Positions 29,662-41,493 of a stretch of DNA of 64,000 bases are shown in pieces. The DNA is taken from contig NZ_CP044990.1 in the NCBI RefSeq assembly GCF_009017495.1, positions 31,001-95,000 of the forward strand. The letters are read 5' to 3'. The translations under genes and the position numbers were made by a program. The DNA is from Deinococcus sp. AJ005. GTDB taxonomy: Bacteria; Deinococcota; Deinococci; Deinococcales; Deinococcaceae. Within the stretch, counting starts at the first letter, position 1; each line of letters begins with the position of its first letter. Under the pieces are notes generated by a model. The model made no database searches and was not told the origin of the DNA. It saw only the letters and a program-made list of their open reading frames with translations.

Positions 29662-30336
29662 ATGACCCCCACCGTCTTTCTGGACATGAACGAGACGCTG
29701 CTGGACCTCTCGGCACTGGACGGGCTGTTCTTCACGGCCTTCGGTGATCCGGGGGCCAGATCGCAGTGGTTTGGCCTGTTGCTGCAACTGGCCCTGACCC
29801 AGACGGTACTGGGCGAATACCGTGATTTCCCGGCACTGGGCGGGGCGGCCCTGACCGCACTGGGCGAGGCGCGCGGTCAGGACGTGCCCCAGCAGTTTCA
29901 TGCCGAGCTGGCGACGGGTATGCGGATGTTGCCGGCCCATCCCGACACCCGCGAGGGCCTGGAAATTCTACGCGCGGGTGGGGCGCGGCTGGTCTGCCTG
30001 ACCAACAACCCGCAGGCCGTGCTGGACGCCCAACTGGAAAACGCGGGCTTTGCCGATCTGGTGGACGGCGCGGTGTCGGTGGACCCGGGCCAGATGCTCA
30101 AGCCGGGGCGGGCAGCGTATGAATACGGCCTGTCGCGCACAGGCGCACATGCCCACGAGAGCTGGCTGCTGGCGGCGCACGGCTGGGACATCGCAGGGGC
30201 CAAAGCGGCGGGACTGCACACGGCTTTCGTGGAACGCCCCGGTCAGGCCCAGAATCCGCTGATGCGCGCCGACATTTCCGGGCCGCTGCCCACTGTGGCC
30301 CGCGCGCTGATCGGACGGCTGGGCGGGCAGGCGTGA
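29662..30336 (+). CDS. HAD-family hydrolase (haloacid dehalogenase type II-like)
   Basis: The HAD motifs are visible: nucleophile Asp in TVFLDMNETLLDL, Thr/Asn in LVCLTNNPQAV, Lys in MLKPGRAAYEYG and the acidic motif replaced by AAHGWDIAGAKAAGL, as in haloacid dehalogenases. ATG 29662 lies seven bases after TACCCT (29649-29654), which points to leaderless translation. It is the first gene of a two-gene unit with YwbE (overlap GTGA). The substrate may be a 2-haloacid or a phosphate ester. Confidence 0.88.
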   Translation: MTPTVFLDMNETLLDLSALDGLFFTAFGDPGARSQWFGLLLQLALTQTVLGEYRDFPALGGAALTALGEARGQDVPQQFHAELATGMRMLPAHPDTREGLEILRAGGARLVCLTNNPQAVLDAQLENAGFADLVDGAVSVDPGQMLKPGRAAYEYGLSRTGAHAHESWLLAAHGWDIAGAKAAGLHTAFVERPGQAQNPLMRADISGPLPTVARALIGRLGGQA

Positions 30337-30542
30337 GTGTGCCGCCCAGATCGGCCATTCGCCCTGGCCTGGATGTGGACATCGTTCAGAAGCACCACCA
30401 GCGTAGCGGAGAGCTGACGCGCGGCGTGGTGGCGCAACTGTTGACTTCCTCTGCCACGCACCCACACGGCATCAAGGTCCGGCTGACTACCGGGGAAGTG
30501 GGGCGCGTTCAGGCTCTTGCGGACGCTGAATCGGGCGGCTGA
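30333..30542 (+). CDS. YwbE-family protein
   Basis: The 69-residue protein fits the YwbE/DUF2196 pattern: IRPGLDVDIVQKHHQRSGELTRGVV, then the diagnostic LLTSSATHPHGIKVRLTTGEVGRVQ. The function of the family is unknown; the fold is probably a small beta barrel. GTG 30333 overlaps the HAD stop. Confidence 0.88.
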   Translation: MSVPPRSAIRPGLDVDIVQKHHQRSGELTRGVVAQLLTSSATHPHGIKVRLTTGEVGRVQALADAESGG

Positions 30543-30587
30543 GCGAACCGGACGGACCCTCTGGAGCCTAGTTTCCTTAGAGTTTCC

Positions 30588-30827
30588 TTAGCCCTGCGCC
30601 CGCCGACGTGGCAGCGTAATGCCCAGCCCCAGCAACAGGCCCCCGATCACGGCCAGCGCATAGGTGATCAACACGTTGTTCAGCGGACTGGGAAAGCTGG
30701 TGGAGCGGTTGGCGTTGGCCACGGCGTGAAGCTGGTTGATGTCGATCACGTCCTTGCCCAGCAGCAGCAGCGAGACGACAAAGACGACAAGGCCCAGCGC
30801 CACAACGATGCGGGAAACGATTTTCAT
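30588..30827 (-). CDS. Small two-helix membrane protein
   Basis: Two hydrophobic helices (IVVALGLVVFVVSLLLL and VLITYALAVIGGLLLGLGITLP) flank a short polar loop; the tail is basic (PRRRAQG). TAAGAT (30839-30834) lies six bases before ATG 30827, so I take this ATG instead of the one at 30833, which would fall inside the expected transcription start. No family is recognised. It is divergent from sucA. Confidence 0.7.
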   Translation of the reverse strand: MKIVSRIVVALGLVVFVVSLLLLGKDVIDINQLHAVANANRSTSFPSPLNNVLITYALAVIGGLLLGLGITLPRRRAQG

Positions 30828-30940
30828 ACTCATATCTTACGGGCTGGCCTGTCACCCGGATGGGAACCCCCCTCCCCCCACTTTGCGGGGGCCTCACAAG
30901 GCACCTTTCGGCGGCGGCAGCGGGGTATGCTGGACACGTT

Positions 30941-33784
<2,844 letters not shown>

Positions 33785-33801
33785 ACCGGGGATAAGGAAT
33801 G

Positions 33802-33838
33802 GGGCCGGAGCGAATGCTGCTTCGGCCCTATTTCGTTC
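33802..33838 (+). terminator. Probable terminator of sucA
   Basis: GGGCCGGAGC (33802-33811) pairs with GCTTCGGCCC, allowing one G-U pair, and TATTTCGTT follows. The T-run is short. Confidence 0.55.
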
Positions 33839-34045
33839 TGGATGGGACTTCCATGGTTTAAATCCCTCTGCTCCGCAGCTCTGCGAGTCCGACTATGCGG
33901 GGCAACCTTTGGGGGGAGCTGGCTGCGAAACAGACTGGGGCGTTAACTGCAATCAGCCCCCCTGCAATCTCCATACAAATCCCCACCGTCCCCCGGTGAT
34001 AGCCTGTCCGTGAACCACAACCCAGCCCGGCCCCGCGAGGTGTTC

Positions 34046-35560
34046 ATGACGCATGAAACAACCCTTCCGCCCGATGTCGCCGCCGCCCCTGCCGACTTTA
34101 CCTATGACCTGCTGGTGATCGGCTCTGGCCCTGGCGGGCAGCGCGCGGCCATTCAAGCGGCCAAGCTGGGCAAGAAGGTGGCGGTGGTGGAGCGCAAAGC
34201 GGTGGTGGGAGGCGTCTGCACGAACACCGGCACCATCCCATCAAAGACCTTCCGCGAAGCGATCATGCACCTCAGCGGCTACAACGAGCGCGGACTGTAC
34301 GGTGCGAGCTACAGCGTCAAGGACGATATTGGCGTCGAGGATTTGCTGCGCCGCACCACCAGCGTGATCGGCCACGAGCTGGACGTGGTCCGTGCCCAAC
34401 TGCACCGCAACCGGGTGGAGGTCATCTCTGCCGAGGCCAGTTTTATCGGCCCACACACGCTGCGGCTGAAGGACGTGCGCGGCAAGGGCCACAGCGACTC
34501 ATGGCGCGACGTCACGGCCCGCCAGATCGTGATTGCGGTGGGAACAAAAGCGGCGCGCGATCCGGGCATTCCCTTCGACGGCAAACGCATTCTGATCAGC
34601 GATGACATCCTCGATCTGACCGAGTTGCCGCGCACAGTGGCAGTGATCGGCGGCGGCGTGATCGGCTGCGAGTACGCCAGCATGTTCGCCGCGCTGGGCG
34701 TGCGCGTCACGCTGATCGATAAGCGCCCGCGCCTGCTGGATTTCATTGACCACGAAATCACCGACATTCTGGCCTATCAGCTCCGCCAGAACCGCATGAC
34801 CCTGCGGCTGGGCGAGGCCGTTCACGAGGTTGAGAAGGTGCAGGGCGCACGCGGCGAGCAGGTGCGGATCGTCCTGGCGAGCGGCAAGGAAGTCACCTCC
34901 GATCTGGTGCTGTACTCCATCGGGCGCATTGGGGCCACCGCGCGGCTGAATCTGGAGGCAGCGGGCCTGAGCGCCGATTCGCGGGGGCGCATTGACGTCA
35001 ACGCCCATTACCAGACCGCCGTGCCGCACATCTACGCGGTGGGCGACGTGATCGGCTTCCCGTCCCTCGCCAGCGTCAGCATGGAGCAGGGGCGACTGGC
35101 CGCCTGCCACGCCTATGGTGTTCCCACCCAGAGCGTGCCAGAGCTGTTTCCCTACGGCATTTACACTATTCCCGAGATCAGCACGGTGGGCAAGAACGAG
35201 GAAGAATTGACGCAGGCTGGCGTGCCTTACGAGATCGGCAAGGCGCAGTACCGCGAGATCGCGCGGGGACAGATCATCGGGGACGAGCAGGGTACGCTGA
35301 AGCTGATCTTCAACATGGACACGCGGGAGCTGCTGGGCGTGCATATCATCGGCACAGGCGCAAGCGAGCTGATCCACATCGGGCAGGCGGTGATGGCCTT
35401 TGGCGGCACGGTGGATTACTTCGTGAACACCGTGTTCAATTACCCCACCCTGGCCGAGTGTTACAAGACGGCGGCCTTTGACGGCATCAACCGCCTGGGC
35501 AGCGCCCCCACGCTGGAGCCGAAGCTGGAACCTGTGCGCGAAGTAGGGGTGGTGGTGTGA
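34046..35560 (+). CDS. sthA: Si-specific NAD(P)+ transhydrogenase
   Basis: This soluble flavoprotein interconverts NADH/NADP+ and NAD+/NADPH. FAD binding is shown by DLLVIGSGPGGQRAAIQAAKLG and the NAD(P) site by VAVIGGGVIGCEYASMFAALG. In dihydrolipoamide dehydrogenase the redox pair is CxxxxC; here the segment is GGVCTNTGTIPSKTFREA with only the first Cys, which is diagnostic of SthA. ATG 34046 has GAGGTG upstream. Its place next to sucA suggests linkage to TCA-cycle redox balance. Confidence 0.92.
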   Translation: MTHETTLPPDVAAAPADFTYDLLVIGSGPGGQRAAIQAAKLGKKVAVVERKAVVGGVCTNTGTIPSKTFREAIMHLSGYNERGLYGASYSVKDDIGVEDLLRRTTSVIGHELDVVRAQLHRNRVEVISAEASFIGPHTLRLKDVRGKGHSDSWRDVTARQIVIAVGTKAARDPGIPFDGKRILISDDILDLTELPRTVAVIGGGVIGCEYASMFAALGVRVTLIDKRPRLLDFIDHEITDILAYQLRQNRMTLRLGEAVHEVEKVQGARGEQVRIVLASGKEVTSDLVLYSIGRIGATARLNLEAAGLSADSRGRIDVNAHYQTAVPHIYAVGDVIGFPSLASVSMEQGRLAACHAYGVPTQSVPELFPYGIYTIPEISTVGKNEEELTQAGVPYEIGKAQYREIARGQIIGDEQGTLKLIFNMDTRELLGVHIIGTGASELIHIGQAVMAFGGTVDYFVNTVFNYPTLAECYKTAAFDGINRLGSAPTLEPKLEPVREVGVVV

Positions 35561-35634
35561 TAGGCGAGATAAAAGACTGCGAAGTCTACACTTGAGTAAA
35601 TGTCACCGTATCAAGACGGCTGGCTTATGAACAT

Positions 35635-35985
35635 ATGAACACCAAAGTTACGCTGAAAATATTTTTTGCTGTAATGATGAGCTTTGCCTTATTTTATGGA
35701 AGTGGTATTGGGTATTCATATCTCTCTGCCAGAGATGCAAGAACTAAGATCGGCAATGATATCCTAGTGCTAAATTATCAAATTGGCGACGTAAATTACA
35801 CTGCAAAGTTTATACAGGCCCAAGCGTTTTGTGCTCGACAAGCAATTGATGACAAAACTTATCTGATCGTTGATGGGGTGATGATTTATATTTCTCAATT
35901 AGGCAATGTAGAAATAACAGAGGCCAGGGTAAGCTCTAGCATTAGGTGTTCTCATGGAGAGGGCAGAACGATAAACACCGAATAA
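35635..35985 (+). CDS. AT-rich orphan protein with an N-terminal membrane segment
   Basis: The 116-residue frame starts with a signal anchor (VTLKIFFAVMMSFALFYGSGIGYSYL) and continues with a polar domain with two Cys (AFCARQ, SIRCSHG). Base composition is strikingly AT-rich against GC-rich neighbours, with rare codons such as TTA, ATA and AGA. This suggests recent acquisition. No family is recognised and the ribosome-binding site is not clear, but the uninterrupted AT-rich frame is unlikely to be chance. Confidence 0.6.
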   Translation: MNTKVTLKIFFAVMMSFALFYGSGIGYSYLSARDARTKIGNDILVLNYQIGDVNYTAKFIQAQAFCARQAIDDKTYLIVDGVMIYISQLGNVEITEARVSSSIRCSHGEGRTINTE

Positions 35986-36091
35986 TTATTTCATCTGAAA
36001 TCAGCGTAGCAGAGTGCTTAGCGTTGATCGTAAGTTTACAACGCCAAAAATAAGCTAGATTGACGCCACCGATTTCAAAAAGGAGACCCAC

Positions 36092-36394
36092 ATGATTCTG
36101 TCCCACGGAACCCTGACCGCCCCCGAAGCCCACGCCGACGCCGCCCGCCAGATGCTGCGCCAGATCGCCCAGGCTACCCGCCAGGAACAGGGCTGTCAGC
36201 TTTATCTGGTCTCCGAAAATCTGGAAACGCCGGGCCATTTCGTCATCACCGAGCAGTGGGCCAGCATGGAGGATATGCAAACGCATCTGGCGCTGCCTGC
36301 CGTGGGCGAGGCCATCGCCGCCGTACATGACATGGGCATCACGGACCTGACCATCACGGCCTGGGAAGCGGGAACGCAGACGCAGATCATGTAG
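36092..36394 (+). CDS. Antibiotic-biosynthesis monooxygenase (ABM) domain protein
   Basis: The 100-residue protein has the ABM ferredoxin-like pattern: QIAQATRQEQGCQLYLVSEN, FVITEQWASMEDMQTHLALPAVGEAI. Such small dimeric proteins include quinol monooxygenases (YgiN) and heme-degrading enzymes. An AAAGGAG site precedes the ATG. It is a single gene convergent with tsaE. The substrate is unknown. Confidence 0.88.
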   Translation: MILSHGTLTAPEAHADAARQMLRQIAQATRQEQGCQLYLVSENLETPGHFVITEQWASMEDMQTHLALPAVGEAIAAVHDMGITDLTITAWEAGTQTQIM

Positions 36395-36398
36395 AGCC

Positions 36399-36902
36399 TC
36401 AGCGCAGGCGCGTGACTCGCCTCACGTCTTCCTCGCCGTCCAGATGCTCCAGCCGCAGAATCATGGCGTCTGGGTAATCGGCGTACAGGCGCTCGCCCCA
36501 CTCCACCACGCTCAGGCGGCTGCCCACGATCAGATCTTCAAGGTCCAGTTCGTACAGTTCCTGCACACTCCGCACGCGGTAGGCGTCTACATGCAGGACG
36601 CGGCCCGCCGGGGTGGGGTAGGCGTGGATTAGGGCATAGGTGGGACTGGTGACCGGTCCGCCAAACCCCAGTGCGCCGATTAGGCCAGAGGTCAGCGTGG
36701 TCTTGCCTGCGCCCAGTTCGCCCTCCAGAAACAGGACAGCAGCGGGTGGCAGGGTCGGGGCCAGGGCCGCGCCAAATTGCCGCTGTTCTTCGGGGCCGCG
36801 TAGCAGGCGCGACTGGCCCGTTTCAAAAGAGCCGGGTTCAGATGGGCCAGTGTCCAGATGACCAGTCTTCAGAGGGCCAGTGTCAGGCGGGAATGCAGGC
36901 AT
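36399..36902 (-). CDS. tsaE: tRNA threonylcarbamoyladenosine synthesis ATPase TsaE
   Basis: TsaE works with TsaB and TsaD to make t6A37 on ANN-decoding tRNAs. The P-loop LEGELGAGKTTLTSGLIGALG, TSPTYALIHAY and LHVDAYRV are all diagnostic. The first ~30 residues are a low-complexity extension made of near-repeats (GPLKTGHLDTGPSEPGSFETG). The start at 36902 is supported by TAGCAT (36916-36911) eight bases upstream. It ends close to the ABM gene on the other strand. Confidence 0.94.
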   Translation of the reverse strand: MPAFPPDTGPLKTGHLDTGPSEPGSFETGQSRLLRGPEEQRQFGAALAPTLPPAAVLFLEGELGAGKTTLTSGLIGALGFGGPVTSPTYALIHAYPTPAGRVLHVDAYRVRSVQELYELDLEDLIVGSRLSVVEWGERLYADYPDAMILRLEHLDGEEDVRRVTRLR

Positions 36903-36942
36903 CGCCGCCGATGCTAGCGCCGGAGATCAGCGCCGTGTCCCA

Positions 36943-38739
36943 TCAACGTTGCGTTCGGGTCACCCGCCACAGCCCCTCAGCGTCCTGCTGCGCCTCCCAG
37001 CGGTGTCTGGCGCTGTGCATGGTCAGTTCGGTAACGCCCATGTCCTCGGCCACGGTGATCAGGTTGGTCAGGGGAACAGTACCCTCGTCGTAGGGACCGC
37101 TGAGCAGCATGCAGCCCTGAAGGGTCCAGACCTCAGCGGGTTGTTCTGCGGCGTCCAGCTCAAAGACGCCCAGCAGACCGCTCAGGGCGTCGTCGCCGAA
37201 AGTGGCTGTGACTTCCTGGGCGGCGCGGTACTCGGCTTGGGCCTCGGCCAGCAGGGTCTCGGCGTCGGCCAGGGTCTGGGCGTAGCGGGCGCGGGCGGCG
37301 GCGCTCATCGGCCCTAGGCGGCGCTGGGCACGCAGGGTATCGGCCAGACGGCCCAGGCGCTGGGTGGTTTCCCCGGCCAGACCGCGCACGGCGTCGTATT
37401 GGGCCACGATCCCGTCCGCGCGGGCATCGAACCCCTCGCGCTCCTGAGCCGCCACACCCATGTGGCGTTCCAGCACCGCCCACAGCGGGTCCAGATCCAG
37501 TGCCTGACCGTTCGAAAGAGCTGCCTGGGCCATCAGGAGCAGTGGGGCCAGTTCGGCTGCCGCGCCAGGCAGATCGCGGGCGGTGCGCTCAATCTCCAGC
37601 AGTTCGCGCCCCGCGTTCAGGCCTGCCTCGCCGCTGAGGGCCGCGCCGTCGGGGCTGGCCTGCAATGCGCCGCGCGCCGTACTCAGGGCGCGCAGGTCGT
37701 CGCTGGCCAGGGTGCCGCCGTCCAGCAGGTGCCGTGCGGCGTCCAGTGACACGCGCACGCCCGCGCCCGCCAGGTGGCCGGACAGATCGCTTTCCAGCGC
37801 GCTCAGTTCGGCGCGCTGTTCGCTCAGAACCTCGGCCAGCACGGCGCGCAGGGTTTCGCACCAGCCTTCTACCGCCTGGGCCGTCAGCGGCTGCTGCTCG
37901 CCCCCTCCACGCAGCGTGGCAAGCTGCTCCCGCAGGTCCGGGCGCACCAGCAGCAGCGGCGCGAACTCGCGCTCGGCGGTGTCCAGCGCCTGCCGGACAT
38001 GTTCGCGTTCCAGTTCAAGGACGCGGGCCTGCGCCTGCGTGCCCTCGGCGCTGCGGGCGCCGCTGCCCAGGCCCTCCACCACCGAGGATTCCAGTTGTTT
38101 ACGCAGGTTGTAGGTCAGGGTGCGGGCGCGGTCCACCTCGCCGGGCAGCAGCGTACTCTGGGTCTGAGCCTCGTCGATCTGACCGATCAGGGTGTCCAGG
38201 CGGCGCACCTCGCGGCCTCCCAGCCCCTGCACCCGCGTGAAGACGGCGCGCAACTCGGCCAGATCCTGGGCCTGCACCACCAGCCCCTCCTGAAGGCGGC
38301 GGTCCATCTGCGCGATCAGGTCCTGACCCTCCTGCACTAGGGCCGCCGTGTCCTGGCCGCCTTCCTGCTCCTGGCGGGCCACCCCCAGCAGGCCGCGCAG
38401 GCGCTGGGTCTCGGGCCAGTCGAAGTACAGCGCAAAACGCCGGGCCTGTTCCTCCAGTTCGTCCAGGGCGGCGTCGTTGGCAGGCAGCCGTTCCTGGGTG
38501 ACCTGTGACAGTTCCTCCAGCACCTCCGAGACCCGGCGCTTGGCCAGCGTCGCGGGTACGCTGAGTTGCAGCCGCTTGAACACCTCGCGCTTGAGGATGC
38601 TTTCCAGCGTGCGGACGTCCATTCGGTCCGGCGTGGTGCCGCGCTCGGCAGCGGCGTCCTGAAGGATGCGTTCCAGCGCACGCGGCGAGATCAGGTCCCC
38701 CAGCATCTTGACTGGCAACTGGTGCAGGCTGGCGTTCAT
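36943..38739 (-). CDS. Long helical/coiled-coil protein of the Roadblock-like operon
   Basis: The ~598-residue protein is almost entirely Ala/Leu/Glu/Gln/Arg-rich helix, with no signal peptide or membrane helix. Residues ~10-75 (KMLGDLISPRALERIL...PATLAKRRVSEVLEEL) align without gaps to the N-terminus of the Roadblock-like protein two genes upstream, with S, R, A, E, L, P and R positions shared. The C-terminus is a small mixed domain (EVWTLQGCMLLSGPYDEGTV...MHSARHRWE). The start is uncertain: ATG 38739 matches its paralogue best, and upstream ATGs add a few residues. It is the last of three same-strand genes. The function is unknown. Confidence 0.75.
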   Translation of the reverse strand: MNASLHQLPVKMLGDLISPRALERILQDAAAERGTTPDRMDVRTLESILKREVFKRLQLSVPATLAKRRVSEVLEELSQVTQERLPANDAALDELEEQARRFALYFDWPETQRLRGLLGVARQEQEGGQDTAALVQEGQDLIAQMDRRLQEGLVVQAQDLAELRAVFTRVQGLGGREVRRLDTLIGQIDEAQTQSTLLPGEVDRARTLTYNLRKQLESSVVEGLGSGARSAEGTQAQARVLELEREHVRQALDTAEREFAPLLLVRPDLREQLATLRGGGEQQPLTAQAVEGWCETLRAVLAEVLSEQRAELSALESDLSGHLAGAGVRVSLDAARHLLDGGTLASDDLRALSTARGALQASPDGAALSGEAGLNAGRELLEIERTARDLPGAAAELAPLLLMAQAALSNGQALDLDPLWAVLERHMGVAAQEREGFDARADGIVAQYDAVRGLAGETTQRLGRLADTLRAQRRLGPMSAAARARYAQTLADAETLLAEAQAEYRAAQEVTATFGDDALSGLLGVFELDAAEQPAEVWTLQGCMLLSGPYDEGTVPLTNLITVAEDMGVTELTMHSARHRWEAQQDAEGLWRVTRTQR

Positions 38740-38850
38740 GGCTGCCATGGGCACGTCGCCGGATCACGTCTGGAGCGCGCCCGCTTCCTGGGCGGCAGGC
38801 TAAACATCACTTCCCCGGAGGCCCGGACGGGCGAGAGAGGCCACGTTAGA

Positions 38851-38864
38851 CGGAATCCGTATCA
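38851..38864. repeat. Solo terminus of the structured repeat
   Basis: CGGAATCCGTATCA is identical to the right terminus of the 134-bp element, but no other part of the element is visible nearby. It is a remnant or a chance match in the gap between two operon genes. Confidence 0.4.
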
Positions 38865-38882
38865 GACATAGCCTCCATTCCA

Positions 38883-40481
38883 TCACAGGTCCTCGTCCCA
38901 GTCCAGGCTCTGGGCGGCGGCAGTTTCCTGCTGCGGCGCGCTGCGGCGGCCCAGCAGACCGAACTGCTGGCACAGGCCCCGGAACCCGAAGGTGGTCAGG
39001 CCGATGGCGAGGGCCGCCGACAGCGCCCACAGCGGCAGCCCGTAGCCATTCTGGGTCAGCGTGAAATTGCTGGCGGCCCGCAGCGCGCCCACGCCGGTCA
39101 GGTCACCGATGGCCCCCAGCAGGCCAAACAACCCTTCCAGAAACACTGGCAGCAGCAGCAGTGCCAGCCCCGAGGCGATGGCCCGCCAGTAGGTGTTGCG
39201 CCCGCCGAAGGCCAGATTCAGCAGGTACAGCGGCACGAAGGCCAGGGCCGCCAGCAGCGCGAAGACCAGCACCCGCAGCCAGCCCCCGAAGCCGCGCGCC
39301 GCCCCGGCTGAAACGTTATCCAGCGTGCTGACGGGTTGACCGGCAGCGCGGCGTTCCAGACCCGACAGGGTAGCGATCAGGGCCTGCACGTCGTCCGGGC
39401 GCAGTGCCGTGCGGGCCTGCGCCGCGCCCAGATCGAACACCAGCGCGTCGTAACCCTGGGTACTCCGTAAGGTGGTGGGCGCGGCGGCCAGCGCGGTTCC
39501 AGCCTGCCCCAGTTGCTCGCGGGCCAGCGCGGGATCGCCGTGCCCGGCAGCGGTGAGTGCGCGGCCCAGCGCGGCGTAGACCTCGCCTGCGCTGGTCCTG
39601 GCCGGGCGGGCGGGGGCGGTGGGCCTTGGTGTGGCAGTGGCGGCAGGTGTTGCTGGCGGGGTCACGGTGGTGCTGCCCGGCGTGACCGTCACCGGAACGG
39701 CGGGCGTGATGGACGGCGTGACTACTGCGCCACTCGGCGCTGAGGCCAGCGACTTTACGAACGCGCCGTTGTTCTGGCGCAGCGCTGTCAACGAACTTTC
39801 CAGCGCCCCCACGTCGCCCACGGTCAGTTGCCGCAGCGCGTCACCGAACTGCGAGACCTTCAGGTCACCCGCGCCGGGGGCGTCCTGCACCGCCGTGAAC
39901 CATGCCATCCCGCGCGACAGATTCAGGTATGTGGTAGAGGACTGGGTGGGCTGGGCCGTGTTCAGGGCCTCGCCGATCTTGCCTGCCGCCTCGCGTTGCA
40001 GCCGCCAGGCCACGCGGGGCAGCTTGCCCGCCGCGCCGTCTGCCAGTAGCGCCTGCGTTGCCGCGCCGCTCAGGCCAAATTCTCCGGCCAGTAGCCGCAG
40101 TTGCGCCGTGCCGTTGGCCGGGGCGCTGGCCAGCAGGGTCAGGGTCTGGTCATACAGCGCCTTGCGCATAAAGCCGCGTGCCAGCAGAACCTGGGCCTCC
40201 AGTTCCGCCGGACTGCGCGCCAGTGAGCCGCGCGCACGTTCCAGCGAGCCTTGCAGGGCGCTGACCAGTTGACGGTTTTGCAGGCTGGGGGCCAGTTTTT
40301 TCAGATCGGCGTCCGCCGCGTCCAGCCGGGTCAGTGCCTGGGCCGCTGAAGTCGCGCGCGCCGTCACGGCCCCGTCCAGATCGGCGGCCAGCGCCCGGTA
40401 GGCTCCCAAATCCTGTGCGCCCGCCGAACCTGCGCCCAGCAGCGCCGCCGTCAGCAGCCATCCTGTCTTGTGTGAATTCAT
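38883..40481 (-). CDS. Exported helical-repeat protein with C-terminal membrane helices
   Basis: A signal peptide (GWLLTAALLGAGSAGAQ) leads into Ala/Leu-rich helical repeats (~25-240). A Pro/Thr/Val linker (about 250-300) and a further helical segment follow, then about three membrane helices from residue ~405 (VLVFALLAALAFVPLYLLNLAF, ...LLLLPVFLEGLFGLL, ...LWALSAALAIGLTTFGF). The tail is acidic (SLDWDEDL). Its ATG overlaps the stop of the Roadblock-like gene, so the two are co-translated. I do not recognise a family; a membrane platform for its cytosolic partners is one reading. Confidence 0.78.
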   Translation of the reverse strand: MNSHKTGWLLTAALLGAGSAGAQDLGAYRALAADLDGAVTARATSAAQALTRLDAADADLKKLAPSLQNRQLVSALQGSLERARGSLARSPAELEAQVLLARGFMRKALYDQTLTLLASAPANGTAQLRLLAGEFGLSGAATQALLADGAAGKLPRVAWRLQREAAGKIGEALNTAQPTQSSTTYLNLSRGMAWFTAVQDAPGAGDLKVSQFGDALRQLTVGDVGALESSLTALRQNNGAFVKSLASAPSGAVVTPSITPAVPVTVTPGSTTVTPPATPAATATPRPTAPARPARTSAGEVYAALGRALTAAGHGDPALAREQLGQAGTALAAAPTTLRSTQGYDALVFDLGAAQARTALRPDDVQALIATLSGLERRAAGQPVSTLDNVSAGAARGFGGWLRVLVFALLAALAFVPLYLLNLAFGGRNTYWRAIASGLALLLLPVFLEGLFGLLGAIGDLTGVGALRAASNFTLTQNGYGLPLWALSAALAIGLTTFGFRGLCQQFGLLGRRSAPQQETAAAQSLDWDEDL

Positions 40482-41203
40482 GCGGCCACCTGAAGGCCCT
40501 GCAATTCCACCAGCATGCGGCCCACGTTGGCCTGTGCGCCCACCACCACCGCCACGCAGTACTCCCCCAGCGGGCGCATACAGACCGTGCGCCCCCCCAG
40601 GTCCGCCGACATCAGGCGCAGCGTGCGGCCACCCAGCAGCAGCGCTGTGGCCGCCACCACCCCGCCCAGGCCGCTGGCCCCGGCAATGGCGCGGCTTTGC
40701 AGCACCTCGCCACTGGCCCGGCAGACCATCACGCCCTGCACGCCCGAGAAGCGGGCCAGTTCACGCAGCAGTTCCTCCTGCCCGTCCGCGCTGCTCAGGT
40801 CATAGCTGCGGCCCAGCCCCACGGACACGTATTCGGGGTCGTCGAACTCGAAGTCGTCGGCCCCCAGGCTCAGGTGTGCCAGCGACAGGCCGCCTGCATC
40901 CGAGTCGTCGTCCCAGGCGGCAAAGGGGGCCATCTGGGTCATCAGGGTGGGGGCCTTGGGGTATTCGGCGGCCAGTTGCCGGGCCAGGGTCAGCAGTTCG
41001 TGGCGGGCACGCGCCTCGGGCAAGACCATCGACAGCCGCGCCAGCAGCGGCCCGGACAGCAGGCGCTGAAGGTCCTGGGCCGTCACGGTCTCGGGCTTCA
41101 GGCGCTGCTCGCGCAGCAGGGCCTGAAGCATGGTCTCGGCTGCTCGCGCCGATACGACGCCCGCCAGGGCACGAACAGTCATGGTGTACACCGCATTGGT
41201 CAT
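40478..41203 (-). CDS. Roadblock/LC7-like domain protein
   Basis: ATG 41203 has TTGAGGT upstream. Residues ~8-75 form a helical domain shared with the coiled-coil protein two genes downstream (RALAGVVSARAAETML...LPEARARHELLTLARQL). The C-terminal ~100 residues look like a Roadblock/LC7 domain: ELARFSGVQGVMVCRASGEVLQ, then GGRTLRLMSADLGGRTVCMRPLGEYCVAVVV. In bacteria such proteins often regulate Ras-like GTPases (MglB-MglA), but no GTPase gene is adjacent. It is first in its operon. Confidence 0.72.
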   Translation of the reverse strand: MTNAVYTMTVRALAGVVSARAAETMLQALLREQRLKPETVTAQDLQRLLSGPLLARLSMVLPEARARHELLTLARQLAAEYPKAPTLMTQMAPFAAWDDDSDAGGLSLAHLSLGADDFEFDDPEYVSVGLGRSYDLSSADGQEELLRELARFSGVQGVMVCRASGEVLQSRAIAGASGLGGVVAATALLLGGRTLRLMSADLGGRTVCMRPLGEYCVAVVVGAQANVGRMLVELQGLQVAA

Positions 41204-41372
41204 CTCAGAAAACCTCAAGGGAGTGTAGACAGAGCGGGCTTACATTTTTATCTCACGCGGCTACCCGTCTATTCCTCCGCCTTTGCTATACTCCCTGCGG
41301 TCTGGGTCTGCCCAGCATTGAAGGCCAGTTCTGCCGTTCTTTACCCTGCCTTTGAGAAACAGATCTCCGCAG

Positions 41373-41461
<89 letters not shown>

Positions 41462-41462
<1 letters not shown>

Positions 41463-41493
41463 GAAAACCCTCGGTAAAGATCGAGGGTTTTCT
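41462..41493 (+). terminator. tRNA-Arg terminator
   Basis: AGAAAACCCTCG (41462-41473) pairs perfectly with CGAGGGTTTTCT (41482-41493). It lies inside the island, so the tRNA now uses an element-derived terminator. Confidence 0.8.

Noticed and set aside
34046..35560. Dihydrolipoamide dehydrogenase (lpd) next to sucA
   Set aside because: The redox-active second cysteine is missing (CTNTGT), which fits SthA and not Lpd.
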